Shown piece after piece: positions 42,010 through 52,000 of a stretch of DNA of 64,000 bases. The notes beneath the pieces were generated by a model that made no database searches, was not told where the DNA came from, and saw only the letters and a program-made list of their open reading frames with translations. The stretch is from Anaerolineaceae bacterium UBA5211 (lineage in GTDB: Bacteria > Chloroflexota > Anaerolineae > Anaerolineales > Anaerolineaceae). Made by a program: the position numbers and the translations under genes. The stretch covers positions 1 to 64,000 of the forward strand of contig DHVJ01000006.1 in NCBI GenBank assembly GCA_002412595.1, in the 5' to 3' direction. How positions within the stretch are numbered: position 1 is the stretch's first letter; each line of letters opens with the position of its first letter.

Positions 42010-43392
42010 ATGCGCAACCGATATTTATTCATTCTGCTGATCGGGGCATTGCTTTTGGCTTCCTGCAAGGTGCAATCGCCGGCAGCCACGGATACTCCCC
42101 AGCCAACCCGCATCGTTTGGCCGACCGCCACTTACCGGGTTTGGCGCACTATTGCGGCGGATAATGTAGCCACGGCCATCCCCACCCCCACCACACGGCC
42201 GCTGCGTTCAGAGCCGCAAGGACGCATTGCTTTTCAATCCGACCAGTCGGGCAGTTTGGATATCTATGTGATGAACGCCGATGGCACCCAGATCAGCCGT
42301 CTAACCACCAGTTCAGGAGTAGATGTTTTCCCCACATGGTCGCCGGATGGTCAGCAGCTGGCTTTCACATCGGACATGGATGGCAGCCCGGATATTTTTA
42401 TCATGAACGCGAATGGCACTGATTTAACCAAAGTGGTGGACGACCCGGCCAATGATGTACTGCCTGCCTGGTCGCCGGATGGCGAGCAACTGGCTTTTGT
42501 TTCCGACCGGACTGGTGATGATGAAATTTACCTGATCAATATTGATGGAAGCGGCTTGAAGCGCCTGACTAACAGCCCGGGGGATGATGACTTCCCCAGT
42601 TGGTCCCCAACCGGCCAATGGTTGGTGTTTGCTTCTACGCGTGATGTCAATTCTGAGATTTACAAGATGGATAAAGATGGGCGCAACCTGATCCGTCTGA
42701 CGGACGATCCGGCTACCGACTCCACCCCGGCCTGGTCGCCGGACGGCACCCGCATTGCTTTCATCTCGAAGCGGGACGGTTTTGCCAATCTGTATGTAAT
42801 GGGCACCGATGGAAAAAATGTAGTTCAGCTTTCTAAATATAAATCAGTCATGGAGGTTCCCAGTTGGTCGCCGGATAGCAAGATGATAGCGTTTGCTTCT
42901 GACCTGGAAATCAGCCGCGATATTTTTGTGTTGAGTGCGGATGGGTCCGGCCTCGACCGTCTGACGGATTTGTCAGGAGAGGAATTTTATCCAGCCTGGT
43001 CGCCGGATTCTACTTTGTTGACTCAAGCACTTGCCGAACCCACTGCCGTACCAGACGCGGTCTGCGTCGGAACGAATGATCCTACCTATGGATATTCGCT
43101 GGATAATCCGGTGCGCATCGGATACGACCCGCGCGAGGAGGGCAATGTCGCGACAGGCTGTGTTCCCTGGCTGACTGGTCCCCAGGGCCAATCACTGACC
43201 ATTGAGTTACTGGAGGAGCTTGAAGTGGATGGGCGCAACCTCTGTAAAGTATCTGTCTCTTATCAAGGTCAGACAGAAGCGGATATTTTGTACTTTGATA
43301 CCAATTCCTTTGAGCAGCCCAAAGCACCGCTGGGTTACACTTGTGGTTCCCCTGTTGAATATTTGAAGGCATTGACTTCTGCAAAGTATTAG
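42010..43392 (+). CDS. Lipoprotein with TolB-like PD40 beta-propeller repeats
   Basis: 460 residues. Lipobox LLASC at about 14-18 and a Pro/Thr linker (ATDTPQPTRIVWPTATYR) lead to a beta-propeller of six WD40-like PD40 repeats, each carrying a WSPDG/WSPTG/WSPDS core with a partner such as DIYVMNADGTQISRLT, DIFIMNANGTDLTK, EIYLINIDGSGLKRLT and EIYKMDKDGRNLIRLT. This is the TolB propeller pattern. The last 110 residues are a separate domain with Cys pairs (VCVGTNDPTYGY, NVATGCVPWLTG, LCKVSVSYQG). Probably a secreted scaffold; role unknown. GAGG is 5 nt from the ATG. Confidence 0.85.
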   Translation: MRNRYLFILLIGALLLASCKVQSPAATDTPQPTRIVWPTATYRVWRTIAADNVATAIPTPTTRPLRSEPQGRIAFQSDQSGSLDIYVMNADGTQISRLTTSSGVDVFPTWSPDGQQLAFTSDMDGSPDIFIMNANGTDLTKVVDDPANDVLPAWSPDGEQLAFVSDRTGDDEIYLINIDGSGLKRLTNSPGDDDFPSWSPTGQWLVFASTRDVNSEIYKMDKDGRNLIRLTDDPATDSTPAWSPDGTRIAFISKRDGFANLYVMGTDGKNVVQLSKYKSVMEVPSWSPDSKMIAFASDLEISRDIFVLSADGSGLDRLTDLSGEEFYPAWSPDSTLLTQALAEPTAVPDAVCVGTNDPTYGYSLDNPVRIGYDPREEGNVATGCVPWLTGPQGQSLTIELLEELEVDGRNLCKVSVSYQGQTEADILYFDTNSFEQPKAPLGYTCGSPVEYLKALTSAKY

Positions 43393-43451
43393 GCGTACAA
43401 ATGCAACCTTTAAAGAATTAATTCCGTAAATAAAGCAGAAGGAGTGACGGA

Positions 43452-43724
43452 ATGAAAAAACTTTACCGAAGTAGTTCAGATAGGATTATCGCAGGCGTTT
43501 GCGCCGGTTTGGCTGAATATATCAATATTGATCCAACCATCGTACGGTTGATTTTTGTCATCCTCTTTTTGTTGGGGGCAGGCGGTTTTTGGATTTATAT
43601 CATCCTGTGGGTTGTTGTTCCCCTTCCGCCGGATCATTCCGGCAATAGCATTGAGGTGATAGAAGTAAGTAAGTCACAGACTGAACAGTCGGACTCAACC
43701 AAAGAGAGTGAAAGCAAACAATAA
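43452..43724 (+). CDS. PspC-domain small membrane protein
   Basis: 90 residues. LYRSSSDRIIAGVCAGLAEY and DPTIVRLIFVILFLLGAGGF are the PspC signature (phage shock protein C-type), with one membrane helix and a charged cytoplasmic tail rich in Ser/Glu/Lys. A second, shorter PspC protein is at 62862. GAAGGAG is 7 nt before the ATG. Role likely envelope stress, as inferred from family membership only. Confidence 0.9.
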   Translation: MKKLYRSSSDRIIAGVCAGLAEYINIDPTIVRLIFVILFLLGAGGFWIYIILWVVVPLPPDHSGNSIEVIEVSKSQTEQSDSTKESESKQ

Positions 43725-43747
43725 AACCAGAAAAAGAAATTGTTTTG

Positions 43748-43770
43748 AACACCCATTGAACATGGGTGTT
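43748..43770. terminator. Bidirectional hairpin between convergent genes
   Basis: 9 bp stem AACACCCAT / ATGGGTGTT, loop of 5, between the PspC stop and the GGDEF gene stop; AT-rich on both sides. Confidence 0.6.
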
Positions 43771-43775
43771 TAAAT

Positions 43776-45410
43776 TTAAAGGCTAATCTTTTTCAGCTCC
43801 TTCTTTTTTTTCTTGTCTTCGTACATGCGCTCATCAGCGAACTTGAATATGTCTGTCAGCGATTCTCCTGCCATTGTCGCCGTCCCGCAGCCAATTGAAA
43901 TGCTGATTTGAATATCGGCCGGATTGAGTTGGTTGTGCGCTTTAATGGCTTCCAAGATTCGTTCTTTGGCATTCGCAACACCCTGGGCGTCCAGACCTTG
44001 CAGCAGCACGGCCATTTCATCTCCGCCAATTCGCGCTATCACATCTTCGCTTCTAAAGCAGCTTTTGATGATATTTGCCATATTCTGCAGCGCAATATCG
44101 CCGGTTTGATGGCCGTATTGGTCATTGATCTTCTTCAGGTTGTCCATATCCATGACCAGGATACTAAAAGGATAATAGCGACTTCTGGATAAGCGCGACA
44201 TTTCCTCTTCAAAGAAAGCCCGATTGTAAATACCAGTCATAATATCGTGCAGGCTGATATAGGTCAGCCGTTCTTCCGCCAACTTGCGTTCAGTGATATC
44301 CATATTCGAGAAAAGGACTCGGCTCCAGTCTTTCTCGTGTCCGGGGATAATGGAAAGCTTGGTGATGGTGTAGATTTTTTTACCATCCAGTCGGTTATAA
44401 ATGAGCTCTGTCTCAACTGTTGTCTTGCCATCCCGCATTGCATCTACAATGATCAGGGCTTCGCGGCGCGATTCAGAACTGAGAATCTCATGCAGGAAAT
44501 TCTGCATCTCTTGTTTATCATCTGCGCCAAACATCCATAATGTGGCATCATTCAAATCAATGATTTTGGGTAATTGAGCCAGGTAGGTGAAAAAGTCCGG
44601 ATGGTCTTCGGCATAATCGGCTAGTGATATGTTTTCGTGATAATTTTCATCCAGCCATTGCTTAAGGAGCGAATAATCTTCCATGCGCAGGGCTACCGGA
44701 GAATCATCGAACATAATGCGGAAGCGCTCCTCACTGGCACTCAGGGCTTCTTGTGCTTCCTTTTCTGCTGTGATGTCGCGGTATAGACCCAAGATTCCGA
44801 TGCGGTTACCGTTGACACGGATTTGCTCGCCAAAAATCTCAACATCTACCAGCTTGTTGTCCTTGCGGCGCCGCTTGCCGAATTCATGTACTGCGCTGCC
44901 TTCCCAGGCCATGCGGGTAATATTGGTCGCCTCTTGCGGCCTTTCCGGGTTGGCAATTATTTCATCCAGGTACACCCCCATCACTTCTTCCTGACGGTAC
45001 CCAAATAGGTTTTGAAAAGCCGGATTGATTGAGATAACCCTTTGGTCCTGATCGAGGGTGACGGTGGCAATGGGGTTGTTGTCCACCAGCGCTTCATAGA
45101 AAAGCTTTTGCCGGATAATTTCTTTTGAGCGCTGTTCAACCAGCTGCTCAAGCTTACCAGCTTGTTCTAATAATTCTCTTTGGCGGATGCCCGCATTGTA
45201 AGCGAAGATTCCCAGAAAGAAAGGGGCGGAATCGATAATCCATATAAGGCGGTTACTATGAATAGAGGTAATCGTCTGCCAGGAAAATGCCATGGCATGA
45301 TTGAGTATTTCACTGGCTGTAGCCAGTACAGGGAAAACAAGACCAAATAGAATGCCAAATAAAGTGTATTTTAAAACCGAACGATTCGTTTTTGGTGCTG
45401 TTTTGTTCAT
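43776..45410 (-). CDS. PAS-PAS-GGDEF diguanylate cyclase-like membrane protein
   Basis: 544 residues. Two membrane helices near 14-33 and 44-65 (the second carries FFLGIFAYNAGI), then a coiled coil, then two PAS/PAC domains (ALVDNNPIATVTLDQDQRVI near 100-215; FRIMFDDSPVALRMEDYSLL near 230-365), and a C-terminal GGDEF domain starting at LTYISLHDIMTGIYNRAFFE. The catalytic loop reads ARIGGDEMAVLL, so Met replaces the usual Phe; the inhibitory RxxD site is present (RSED, five residues before the loop). Family role: synthesis of cyclic di-GMP; activity with the Met variant is unproven. The ATG at 45410 has GAG upstream; a TTG one codon earlier is possible. Confidence 0.9.
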   Translation of the reverse strand: MNKTAPKTNRSVLKYTLFGILFGLVFPVLATASEILNHAMAFSWQTITSIHSNRLIWIIDSAPFFLGIFAYNAGIRQRELLEQAGKLEQLVEQRSKEIIRQKLFYEALVDNNPIATVTLDQDQRVISINPAFQNLFGYRQEEVMGVYLDEIIANPERPQEATNITRMAWEGSAVHEFGKRRRKDNKLVDVEIFGEQIRVNGNRIGILGLYRDITAEKEAQEALSASEERFRIMFDDSPVALRMEDYSLLKQWLDENYHENISLADYAEDHPDFFTYLAQLPKIIDLNDATLWMFGADDKQEMQNFLHEILSSESRREALIIVDAMRDGKTTVETELIYNRLDGKKIYTITKLSIIPGHEKDWSRVLFSNMDITERKLAEERLTYISLHDIMTGIYNRAFFEEEMSRLSRSRYYPFSILVMDMDNLKKINDQYGHQTGDIALQNMANIIKSCFRSEDVIARIGGDEMAVLLQGLDAQGVANAKERILEAIKAHNQLNPADIQISISIGCGTATMAGESLTDIFKFADERMYEDKKKKKELKKISL

Positions 45411-45649
45411 CAATGTACTCGCAATGTTTGGTGTAACGATGTTGGGTTGGAATCACCAGTGCTGTTTATGCCCAATATTATATACAAATTTATTCATTGT
45501 TTGGATTGAAAATCATTATGATTGGTATATGTTATCCAGTCGGAAAAATATTGATAACATCGAAAATGTCAGTGGCACTGGATATGGCGCTGACAGGATC
45601 ATGTGCATTATCGTTTCAAAGTCAGAGGAAAGATTTACCAGATTTCGTA

Positions 45650-45805
45650 TCAATAACCCGCGTGGGGTGAAATAAGTGCGCGCAAATTTCGTTGGATTGT
45701 TTTTAGCTCTGGAAATGCCCCCTGATTTTCCAGTCCCCTGCCATGTCCAACTTTTTTTGGATCAACATATCTCTCCATTGCTGTAGTACATTTGATTTCT
45801 GTCAT
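45650..45805 (-). CDS. Possible small ORF with good ribosome binding site
   Basis: 51 codons from the ATG at 45805. AGGAGA lies 10 nt upstream, which is the only support. The sequence (MTEIKCTTAMERYVDPKK at the start) matches no family I know, and it sits in a 630 bp gap between the GGDEF and Ig-like lipoprotein genes, where no other gene is apparent. It could equally be noise. Confidence 0.22.
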   Translation of the reverse strand: MTEIKCTTAMERYVDPKKVGHGRGLENQGAFPELKTIQRNLRALISPHAGY

Positions 45806-45956
45806 TATGGATAGGTCTCCTGCGAAATCCAATTTCTTTAGTCTGGTGGTTAAGCTGATTTTTGAGGTGTTTTTAGTCCTGCAGAGCTTTCAAAGCTGTA
45901 AGGGTTAAAGTGTTACAATGAAGTTGAAAATCAGGTAAAATCGCCTGAAACCCCAC

Positions 45957-45985
45957 TTGACAAGCCGTGTATTTCAGTTCAAAAT
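45957..45985 (+). promoter_or_regulatory. Putative promoter of the Ig-like lipoprotein gene
   Basis: TTGACA (45957-45962), 17 nt, CAAAAT (45980-45985). Inside lies an imperfect inverted repeat GCCGTGTATTT/AAATACGGC that might be an operator. Confidence 0.4.
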
Positions 45986-46039
45986 ACGGCACTACTTCTG
46001 ATTCCATTATTCTTCTTAAGGTATCAGATTGGAGGAAAT

Positions 46040-46747
46040 ATGCATAAAAATATGAAAATCGTAAGCATGGGGCTGATTCTGATTGGTACATTGGCAGTCT
46101 CTTGCAGTGGTGCCAGCCAGGAACCTACACCTGATGTAGCGGCTGTCCAAACCGAGGCGGTCATGCAGGCCATGGCGCAGTTGACGGTGGATGCGGCATT
46201 AAACCCGACGGAAACGCCAGTCCCGGCCACCATGACCCCGCTTCCCACAGCTACTTTGGGTACCATCACCCCTTCCCCAACCACCAAGGTATATTATAGC
46301 GGTGGTGGCAGCTCCAGTTCGAGTTCCAGCTCCAGCTCTGGAACCAAAGTACCTACATTGACACCGGATGTCTATATTTGTGAGATTACCAATCAATCCC
46401 CTTGGGATGGCCCGCAAATGACCGGTTGGATTTACGACGTCACCTGGACGGTGAAAAACATGGGCGTGGTTACCTGGGATTCGGATGAATATTACGTTAC
46501 CTGGATTGAGGATGAATCCACCGATAATTCAGACTTCAGTCCCAGGCACACATATCCTCTCAAAGCCGACGTTGATCCGTACGAATCGGTTGACATTACC
46601 GTTGATTTCCAGATGCCCACACAACCGTTTGACAAGATCCATGTCTCTCAATGGGGTATTGTCAATGACAATGGCGACATCTTCTGCCGATTCTATTATG
46701 CGGTGACTTACACTTACCCGGCTCCAACCAAGACCCCAAAAAGTTAG
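46040..46747 (+). CDS. Lipoprotein with Ser-rich linker and Ig-like (NBR1-type) domain
   Basis: 235 residues. Signal IVSMGLILIGTLAVSCSG with a plausible lipobox Cys near 23. A long Pro/Thr linker (ETPVPATMTPLPTATLGT) is followed by a run of ten Ser, then a single beta-sandwich from about 115 to 225: GWIYDVTWTVKNMGVVTWDS, YESVDITVDFQMPTQPFDKI and VSQWGIVNDNGDIFCRFYYA match the next-to-BRCA1 Ig-like domain common in Anaerolineae secreted proteins. Likely displayed on the cell surface. GGAGG lies 4 nt before the ATG at 46040. Confidence 0.8.
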   Translation: MHKNMKIVSMGLILIGTLAVSCSGASQEPTPDVAAVQTEAVMQAMAQLTVDAALNPTETPVPATMTPLPTATLGTITPSPTTKVYYSGGGSSSSSSSSSSGTKVPTLTPDVYICEITNQSPWDGPQMTGWIYDVTWTVKNMGVVTWDSDEYYVTWIEDESTDNSDFSPRHTYPLKADVDPYESVDITVDFQMPTQPFDKIHVSQWGIVNDNGDIFCRFYYAVTYTYPAPTKTPKS

Positions 46748-46773
46748 TCGCGGATTAGATTCTACGAAAAGAG

Positions 46774-46800
46774 AAGGCAGGTTGAAAACCTGCCTTTTTT
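46774..46800. terminator. Terminator between convergent genes
   Basis: 10 bp stem AAGGCAGGTT / AACCTGCCTT with loop GAA and a T run; shared by the plus-strand lipoprotein gene and the minus-strand DUF1667 gene that ends at 46799. Confidence 0.88.
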
Positions 46801-47176
46801 AGTTTAAATCCCGGCTGGCGACAACATCAATTCCCGTATTCAGCACATTTTCCAGCACTACCTGGCCCATTTTAATAGGAGCAGAAATTTCCACCTTGCG
46901 GATCTCTCGCAGCAGGTCTGTGATTTGGCCCTTGGGGAAAGGCGCCGAAGTGGATACCGGCAGCAGTGGATGAACGCCATTATTAACTTGTACTGTACTG
47001 GCTACCATACGGCGCGGGTCTTTGATTTCGTTGATGGCATATTCCTGACCGCGTTTACAACCGGCGTTGCTGATCAAAATATCGCCGTCTTTGCGGGTAG
47101 CTTCCAGGCGGCAGCCGTGTGGGCAGGCCACACAAATTATTTCCAGCGGTTTATCTAAATCGGTCAAATTATCCAT
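46799..47176 (-). CDS. DUF1667 domain protein
   Basis: 125 residues. Cys-rich N-terminus ICVACPHGCRLEATRKDG followed by SNAGCKRGQEYAINEIKDP, giving a CxxCxxxC...C set suited to an iron-sulfur cluster or zinc, then the conserved RRMVASTVQVNNGVHPLLPV. DUF1667 proteins usually travel with anaerobic glycerol-3-phosphate dehydrogenase/GlpO-type flavoproteins, where they are thought to pass electrons. Here the gene is alone; the window's glpD is 30 kb away on the other strand. GAGAGG lies 6 nt before the ATG. Confidence 0.88.
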   Translation of the reverse strand: MDNLTDLDKPLEIICVACPHGCRLEATRKDGDILISNAGCKRGQEYAINEIKDPRRMVASTVQVNNGVHPLLPVSTSAPFPKGQITDLLREIRKVEISAPIKMGQVVLENVLNTGIDVVASRDLN

Positions 47177-47339
47177 CGATTGCCTCTCGTTGCATGAATA
47201 TATTTCTCATTTGTATTGTGAAGACTTTCTGCCATTTCGGGTTTTAGTGCAGGGGTTAGCCTTTTACCTGGGCGGGCATACAATCGCTCACGCTGCTACT
47301 AATAATGATCACATCGTTCGTTTCAAACATTAAAACGCT

Positions 47340-47364
47340 CCAGAGTTTGGGTTCCAAACTTTGG
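47340..47364. repeat. Inverted repeat in the gap before the DUF1667 gene
   Basis: CCAGAGTTTGG and CCAAACTTTGG (one mismatch) around GTT. Could be a weak hairpin or an operator; no T run. Confidence 0.4.
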
Positions 47365-47421
47365 AATTATAGGAGCCTTTAATTATTTGTGCTATATGAA
47401 AAATAAACGCTATCTGGATAT

Positions 47422-48564
47422 TTAGAAAAATTTGATTTTTTTGTCGTTTAAGAAAGTATCCAGACGAGCACGGTAAAGCGCGCGTTCAAAATGCGGACCC
47501 TCTGGAGATAGCGTATCATAGTTTCTAAGGGCTAATATACGCATTAAAGGAAGCAGCTGCTGCCCATATACGCGCATACATCGTTTGGGATAAATACCCG
47601 GCCAAGAATAACAGGAAACGGTTTTTCGCCTGTTTTTTGAAGGAATGCTGGCGGGCACCGTTTCATCCCATTTTGGATCATCCTGGGCAAAGACATATTG
47701 ATCCAGATTTCCCTGTGGGATACCTTCCACGCCTTTCACTACCGGTGGATTCGCTTCCAATGTGTAAGGATCAACCGAAAGGTCCACGATGATGGTTTCT
47801 GGAGGGCATTCTGCCAGCCAGTCGTTTGGGATGACCGGCTGAGAGGTATCCCCGCGTTGGGTACTATCCACAATCACGTGACTTTCGCGCAATAGCGTCA
47901 GCATGCGATTGTGGTTGGCGCTGATATTGCGGCCGGCAGCTCTGGGTAGGACACCGCTGCCGTTGTGCTTTATATGTTCCTCGTTCCATTCCCTGCGGCC
48001 GAATTTCGTGGCGGCATCTACTGCCTGCTTGCCGACCATGCCTGTCCCTAACACCAATACCTGCCATGGATTTCCATCCTCCCTGACCAGATGCGGATAT
48101 GTTTTTTGCAGTTCTCCGAACACAGTCTCCAACCCATTCCAGGCAACGGCTTTCATATTCTCTACCAGGCGGATATTAAAGTCATTCACAATACTGTCCA
48201 TGGAAATAGCCCGGATTCCCTTTTCCCGCAGGAGTTGCACGCGTAAGGGTCGTGTAGGAAAATGCAGCATGGAGATCAAGCAGCTATTTGGGCCGATCAA
48301 ATTGAGTTCGTCGTCGTAGGGTGACCGCAAGATCATGACGTAGTCCTGTTGGAAAGCTTCGGCGCGTGAACCGGAGCGGATTGGGTATTCTTCAGATTGA
48401 TAGTCGGCCAGGGTAAATTCCAGCGATAACCCATAATTTTCTTCAAGGACAATTTCAAACCCGATCTTTGCCAACTGTTGAACGAAATGCGGCAGGAATG
48501 CACGCCTTTCACTGGGCTCTTCGCACATGCGTGGAAGGCCAATGCTAATGTTTTGTTTGCTCAT
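47422..48564 (-). CDS. Alanine dehydrogenase/transhydrogenase-like NAD(P)-binding protein
   Basis: 380 residues. The N-terminal part resembles AlaDh_PNT_N: SIGLPRMCEEPSERRAFLPH, then FVQQLAKIGFEIVLEENYG. A Rossmann motif VLVLGTGMVGKQAVDAATKF near 168-187 binds the nucleotide, and VIVDSTQRGD and TIIVDLSVDP follow. The usual alanine dehydrogenase catalytic triad cannot be matched confidently, and the C-terminal 90 residues (RRKTVSCYSWPGIYPKRCMR) are unusual, so this is probably a divergent relative of saccharopine or alanine dehydrogenases acting on another amino-acid substrate. ATG at 48564 has GAGGTG 6 nt upstream. Confidence 0.65.
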   Translation of the reverse strand: MSKQNISIGLPRMCEEPSERRAFLPHFVQQLAKIGFEIVLEENYGLSLEFTLADYQSEEYPIRSGSRAEAFQQDYVMILRSPYDDELNLIGPNSCLISMLHFPTRPLRVQLLREKGIRAISMDSIVNDFNIRLVENMKAVAWNGLETVFGELQKTYPHLVREDGNPWQVLVLGTGMVGKQAVDAATKFGRREWNEEHIKHNGSGVLPRAAGRNISANHNRMLTLLRESHVIVDSTQRGDTSQPVIPNDWLAECPPETIIVDLSVDPYTLEANPPVVKGVEGIPQGNLDQYVFAQDDPKWDETVPASIPSKNRRKTVSCYSWPGIYPKRCMRVYGQQLLPLMRILALRNYDTLSPEGPHFERALYRARLDTFLNDKKIKFF

Positions 48565-48573
48565 AGATTTCAC

Positions 48574-49089
48574 CTCATTGATCGGTTATTAATAAGATAT
48601 GTGTATAATTAAAAAAATCGTGCAAAAATAGGCCCGTTGGTCATCCCTTATTTATTTTTCAAATTAGAAAGGCTTGTCTTTCCGGCTAACCAGACCCAAT
48701 CGATTGATCTCTTTGGTGAGATTTCGGGGGTTCAAAAAGAAAGACTTAAAAATGGCAAGGATATTTATAACATATATTCATTTGTCTTTATGTAAGAATC
48801 AATTGGATAGTTTTTAAATACCCTGGTTTTAAAATTAACCGTAGCTACTAATAATTCTTTATGTTCGTACCTTTACGAGCGAAAATGCGTGCTTGTTTTT
48901 AATTCATAATTTCCTCTGTCAGGTAATTCTCCGAGCTATGTTCAGAGGAAGGAATATCTCTACCAATAATCTTGGTTAAGTTATTATTTATACGGTTAAT
49001 TATTATTAATAATACGCATACGCGATAACCTATGTGTATAAAATAATATATAGTTAATTATTGCGTCATGATATTTTCGAAAGTTAAGT
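48574..49089. other. AT-rich intergenic region without a recognisable gene
   Basis: About 500 bp, visibly more AT-rich than the left part of the window, between the divergent alanine-dehydrogenase-like and hybrid kinase genes. It holds runs such as ATTATTAATAAT near 49003 and a moderately structured stretch near 48670-48735. No riboswitch or RNA family was recognised. Confidence 0.6.
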
Positions 49090-52000
49090 GTGGAAATGCA
49101 TAAAAAAACCAAGTCTTGGAACCCATTATTTAGACCCTTTATCCCGATTTTATCGTTGATCCTTTTGTTTGGCGTAGCTGTTTCTGTCATCATTGAAGTG
49201 AATTATGTTAAACAGCTCTCTAAAAGTGCGCAAAATGAGATTGTGTTGGAGTCAGATATTTTTAAAAATGAAATGAACAGTCAGGAATCCAACCTACTGT
49301 ATTTAGCAGATATTGTGAAAAGAATTAAGGAATTTACGTCGGCCGAAAATTTATTTCAAAGTACGCTAGAGGGTACACTTGCAGATTTTGCTGAAGAAAA
49401 CGGTACGTATGATCAGGTTAGATTTCTTGACCAAACAGGGATGGAAGTTGTCCGTATTAATCGGGTGAGTGGTCAGATTAATATTGTTCCGAAAATGGAA
49501 TTGCAAGATAAAAGCGAACGTTATTTTTTTAAAGCATCTGAAAAACTCCACCCCAATGAAATTTATATTTCGAAATTTGACTTGAATGTCGAATATGATG
49601 AAATGCAAATTCCTGAAAAACCAGTATACCGCTTGATTACCCCAGTGGATTTATCCGATGGCACTCGGATTGGTTATGTGGTATTAAATATTTTGGGGGA
49701 GCCTTTACTGAATCGAATTATCAGCGCAGAGCGAATTATTAATGGAGAGATCTTATTAATTAACGATTCGGGTGATTGGTTGATAGGACCTCAAGGCACC
49801 ACGCCTTGGGGGTTTATGTACACTGACGCCCAAAATATTAATATTTCCGAAAAATACTCAAAAATTTGGAATCAATATCAAGGAGAGTACCTGTTTCAAG
49901 GATATTGTCCGAGTGGTCTGTTTACTTTTCGATTGATTAATCCATTTGACCGATATATGGCTGTGAATACCGTAAAAATTGAAGGCACTTCGCATGAAAA
50001 ATGGATACTGATTTCTCATATTGAAACATCGTCATTAATATCACAAGCGAGCCTCGCCATTTTACTGACCACGCTTGTGCTTATTATCGTTTTGTATTTT
50101 GCCTTCCGGCAGGTGGCCAAAAACCGTTGGAATGAACGCAAGGCCTATCAAGCCAGGGAGGAAAGCGAAAAGAAGCTCGATATCATTTCGGCAGCCAGCC
50201 AGGATGCGATTATTTTAATTAACTCAAAGGGGTTGGTTGAATATTGGAGTGTGTCCGCTGAAAAAATGTTTGGCTATTCCGCTGAAGAGGCATTTCACAA
50301 AGAAATTCACCAAATGATTACGATGCATCAAAAAGACCGTGAAATGGCTTATAAGGGCATGGAGCAATATGCTTCCACGGGTGAAGGGCCTATCCTTAGA
50401 AATTTGAGGGAAATGGATGCAAAAACAAAAAGCGGGCATGCAATTCCGGTTGAAATCTCTATTAATCCGGTCCGGATAGAGAATGAATGGTGGGCCGCGG
50501 GAATAATCCGCGATATTAGTGAAAGAAGGAAGGCAGAAAAAGAAATTCGTGAATTAGCTCAATTTCCGCTGGAAAACGCGAACGCGGTTATGCGTGTGGA
50601 CAAAGATTCCATCCTTATGTATGCGAATCCGGCATCCGATTATTTATTGCAATCCCTGAAAATGAAAATTGGCGAAGAAGTACAGGATCCGCTGCGTACT
50701 TTGGTCTCAAACGCAATCATGAATAACGAGCGCGCGGAAACACGGTTAAAGATTAATAAAAAAGCTTATCTGTTCATTATTTTCCCGGTTGTTGAAGCTG
50801 GCTATACCAATATCTATGGAGTAGATGTCACTGAAGAAGAAAAAGCCCGTAAAGAACTGCAAAACAATGAACTGAAATATCGCACGCTTTTGAACACCAT
50901 ACCACAATATGTATTTCATAAGGATATAAACGGAAAATACATCACGATTAACGACAGTCTAGCAAAATTGATGCATCTGGATGCCACAGACGTGCAAGGG
51001 AAAATGGATGAAGACCTTTACTCGCCAGAGATTGCCAAAAGACATCGTAAAACTGACCAGGATGTGATTGATAAAAACTCGCCGATTGAAACGGATGAAC
51101 CTCTAGACCCAGAAAAACCCGATGAAAAAATTGTGCACATGGTCAAAGCACCTGTTTTTGATAAACATGGAAACATTGATGGCATTCTGGGAATCTTCTG
51201 GGATATTACTCAACGTGTGCAGGCGGAAAGAGACCTGGCAAAACTGAATAAAAACCTGGAAAAACTGGTGGACTCACGCACCCGGGAAGTCAATGACATC
51301 AATAACCAGCTATCGATCAGTGAAAAACGTTACCGGGCTATCATCGAGAGTCAGGTTGAGTTTGTTTTCAGATGGGATTTACAAGGAAAGATTACTTATG
51401 CAAACCAGAGTTTCAGCCGCCGCTTCGAGAAAGAAGTGAATGAAATTGAGGGTTCATTCTTTCGAGAGGAAATTTCCTCGGAAGGCATGGAAGAGTTGTA
51501 TGCCAAGATTGAAATAATTACAAAAGATAAACCATTATTGACTACCGAGATCCGAAATACTTTTCCCAATGGAAAAATAGTCTGGGAACAATGGAATTGC
51601 CGTGCTATCTTTAATGAGAAAAATGAAATTGTGGAAATTCAAAATGTAGGCCGTGATATCACCGAACTAAAACAAGCCCAGGAACAGCTTTATATTCAAA
51701 GCTCGGCTTTGGAAGCAGCGGCTAATGGCATCATTATTACAGATGTAGAAGGAATTATTATTTGGGCTAACAAAGCATTATCATCGCTTACCGGTTATTC
51801 GTTGAATGAAATGGTTGGTAAAACCCCCCGTATATTTAAATCTGGAAAAATGGGTAAGGAGTTCTACGCGTCTCTTTGGGAGCGGATAAATCAAGGAGAA
51901 GTGTGGTCTGGTGAGGTTATCAATCGAAAAAAGAACGGTGAATTTTATACGGAGGAGATGATCATTACACCCATTTCCACTGAATCTGGAAAGGTCACCA

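Noticed and set aside
48660..48740. Possible riboswitch (cobalamin or c-di-GMP type) before the hybrid kinase
   Set aside because: Some GC-containing stem-like stretches but no conserved core of any class I know.
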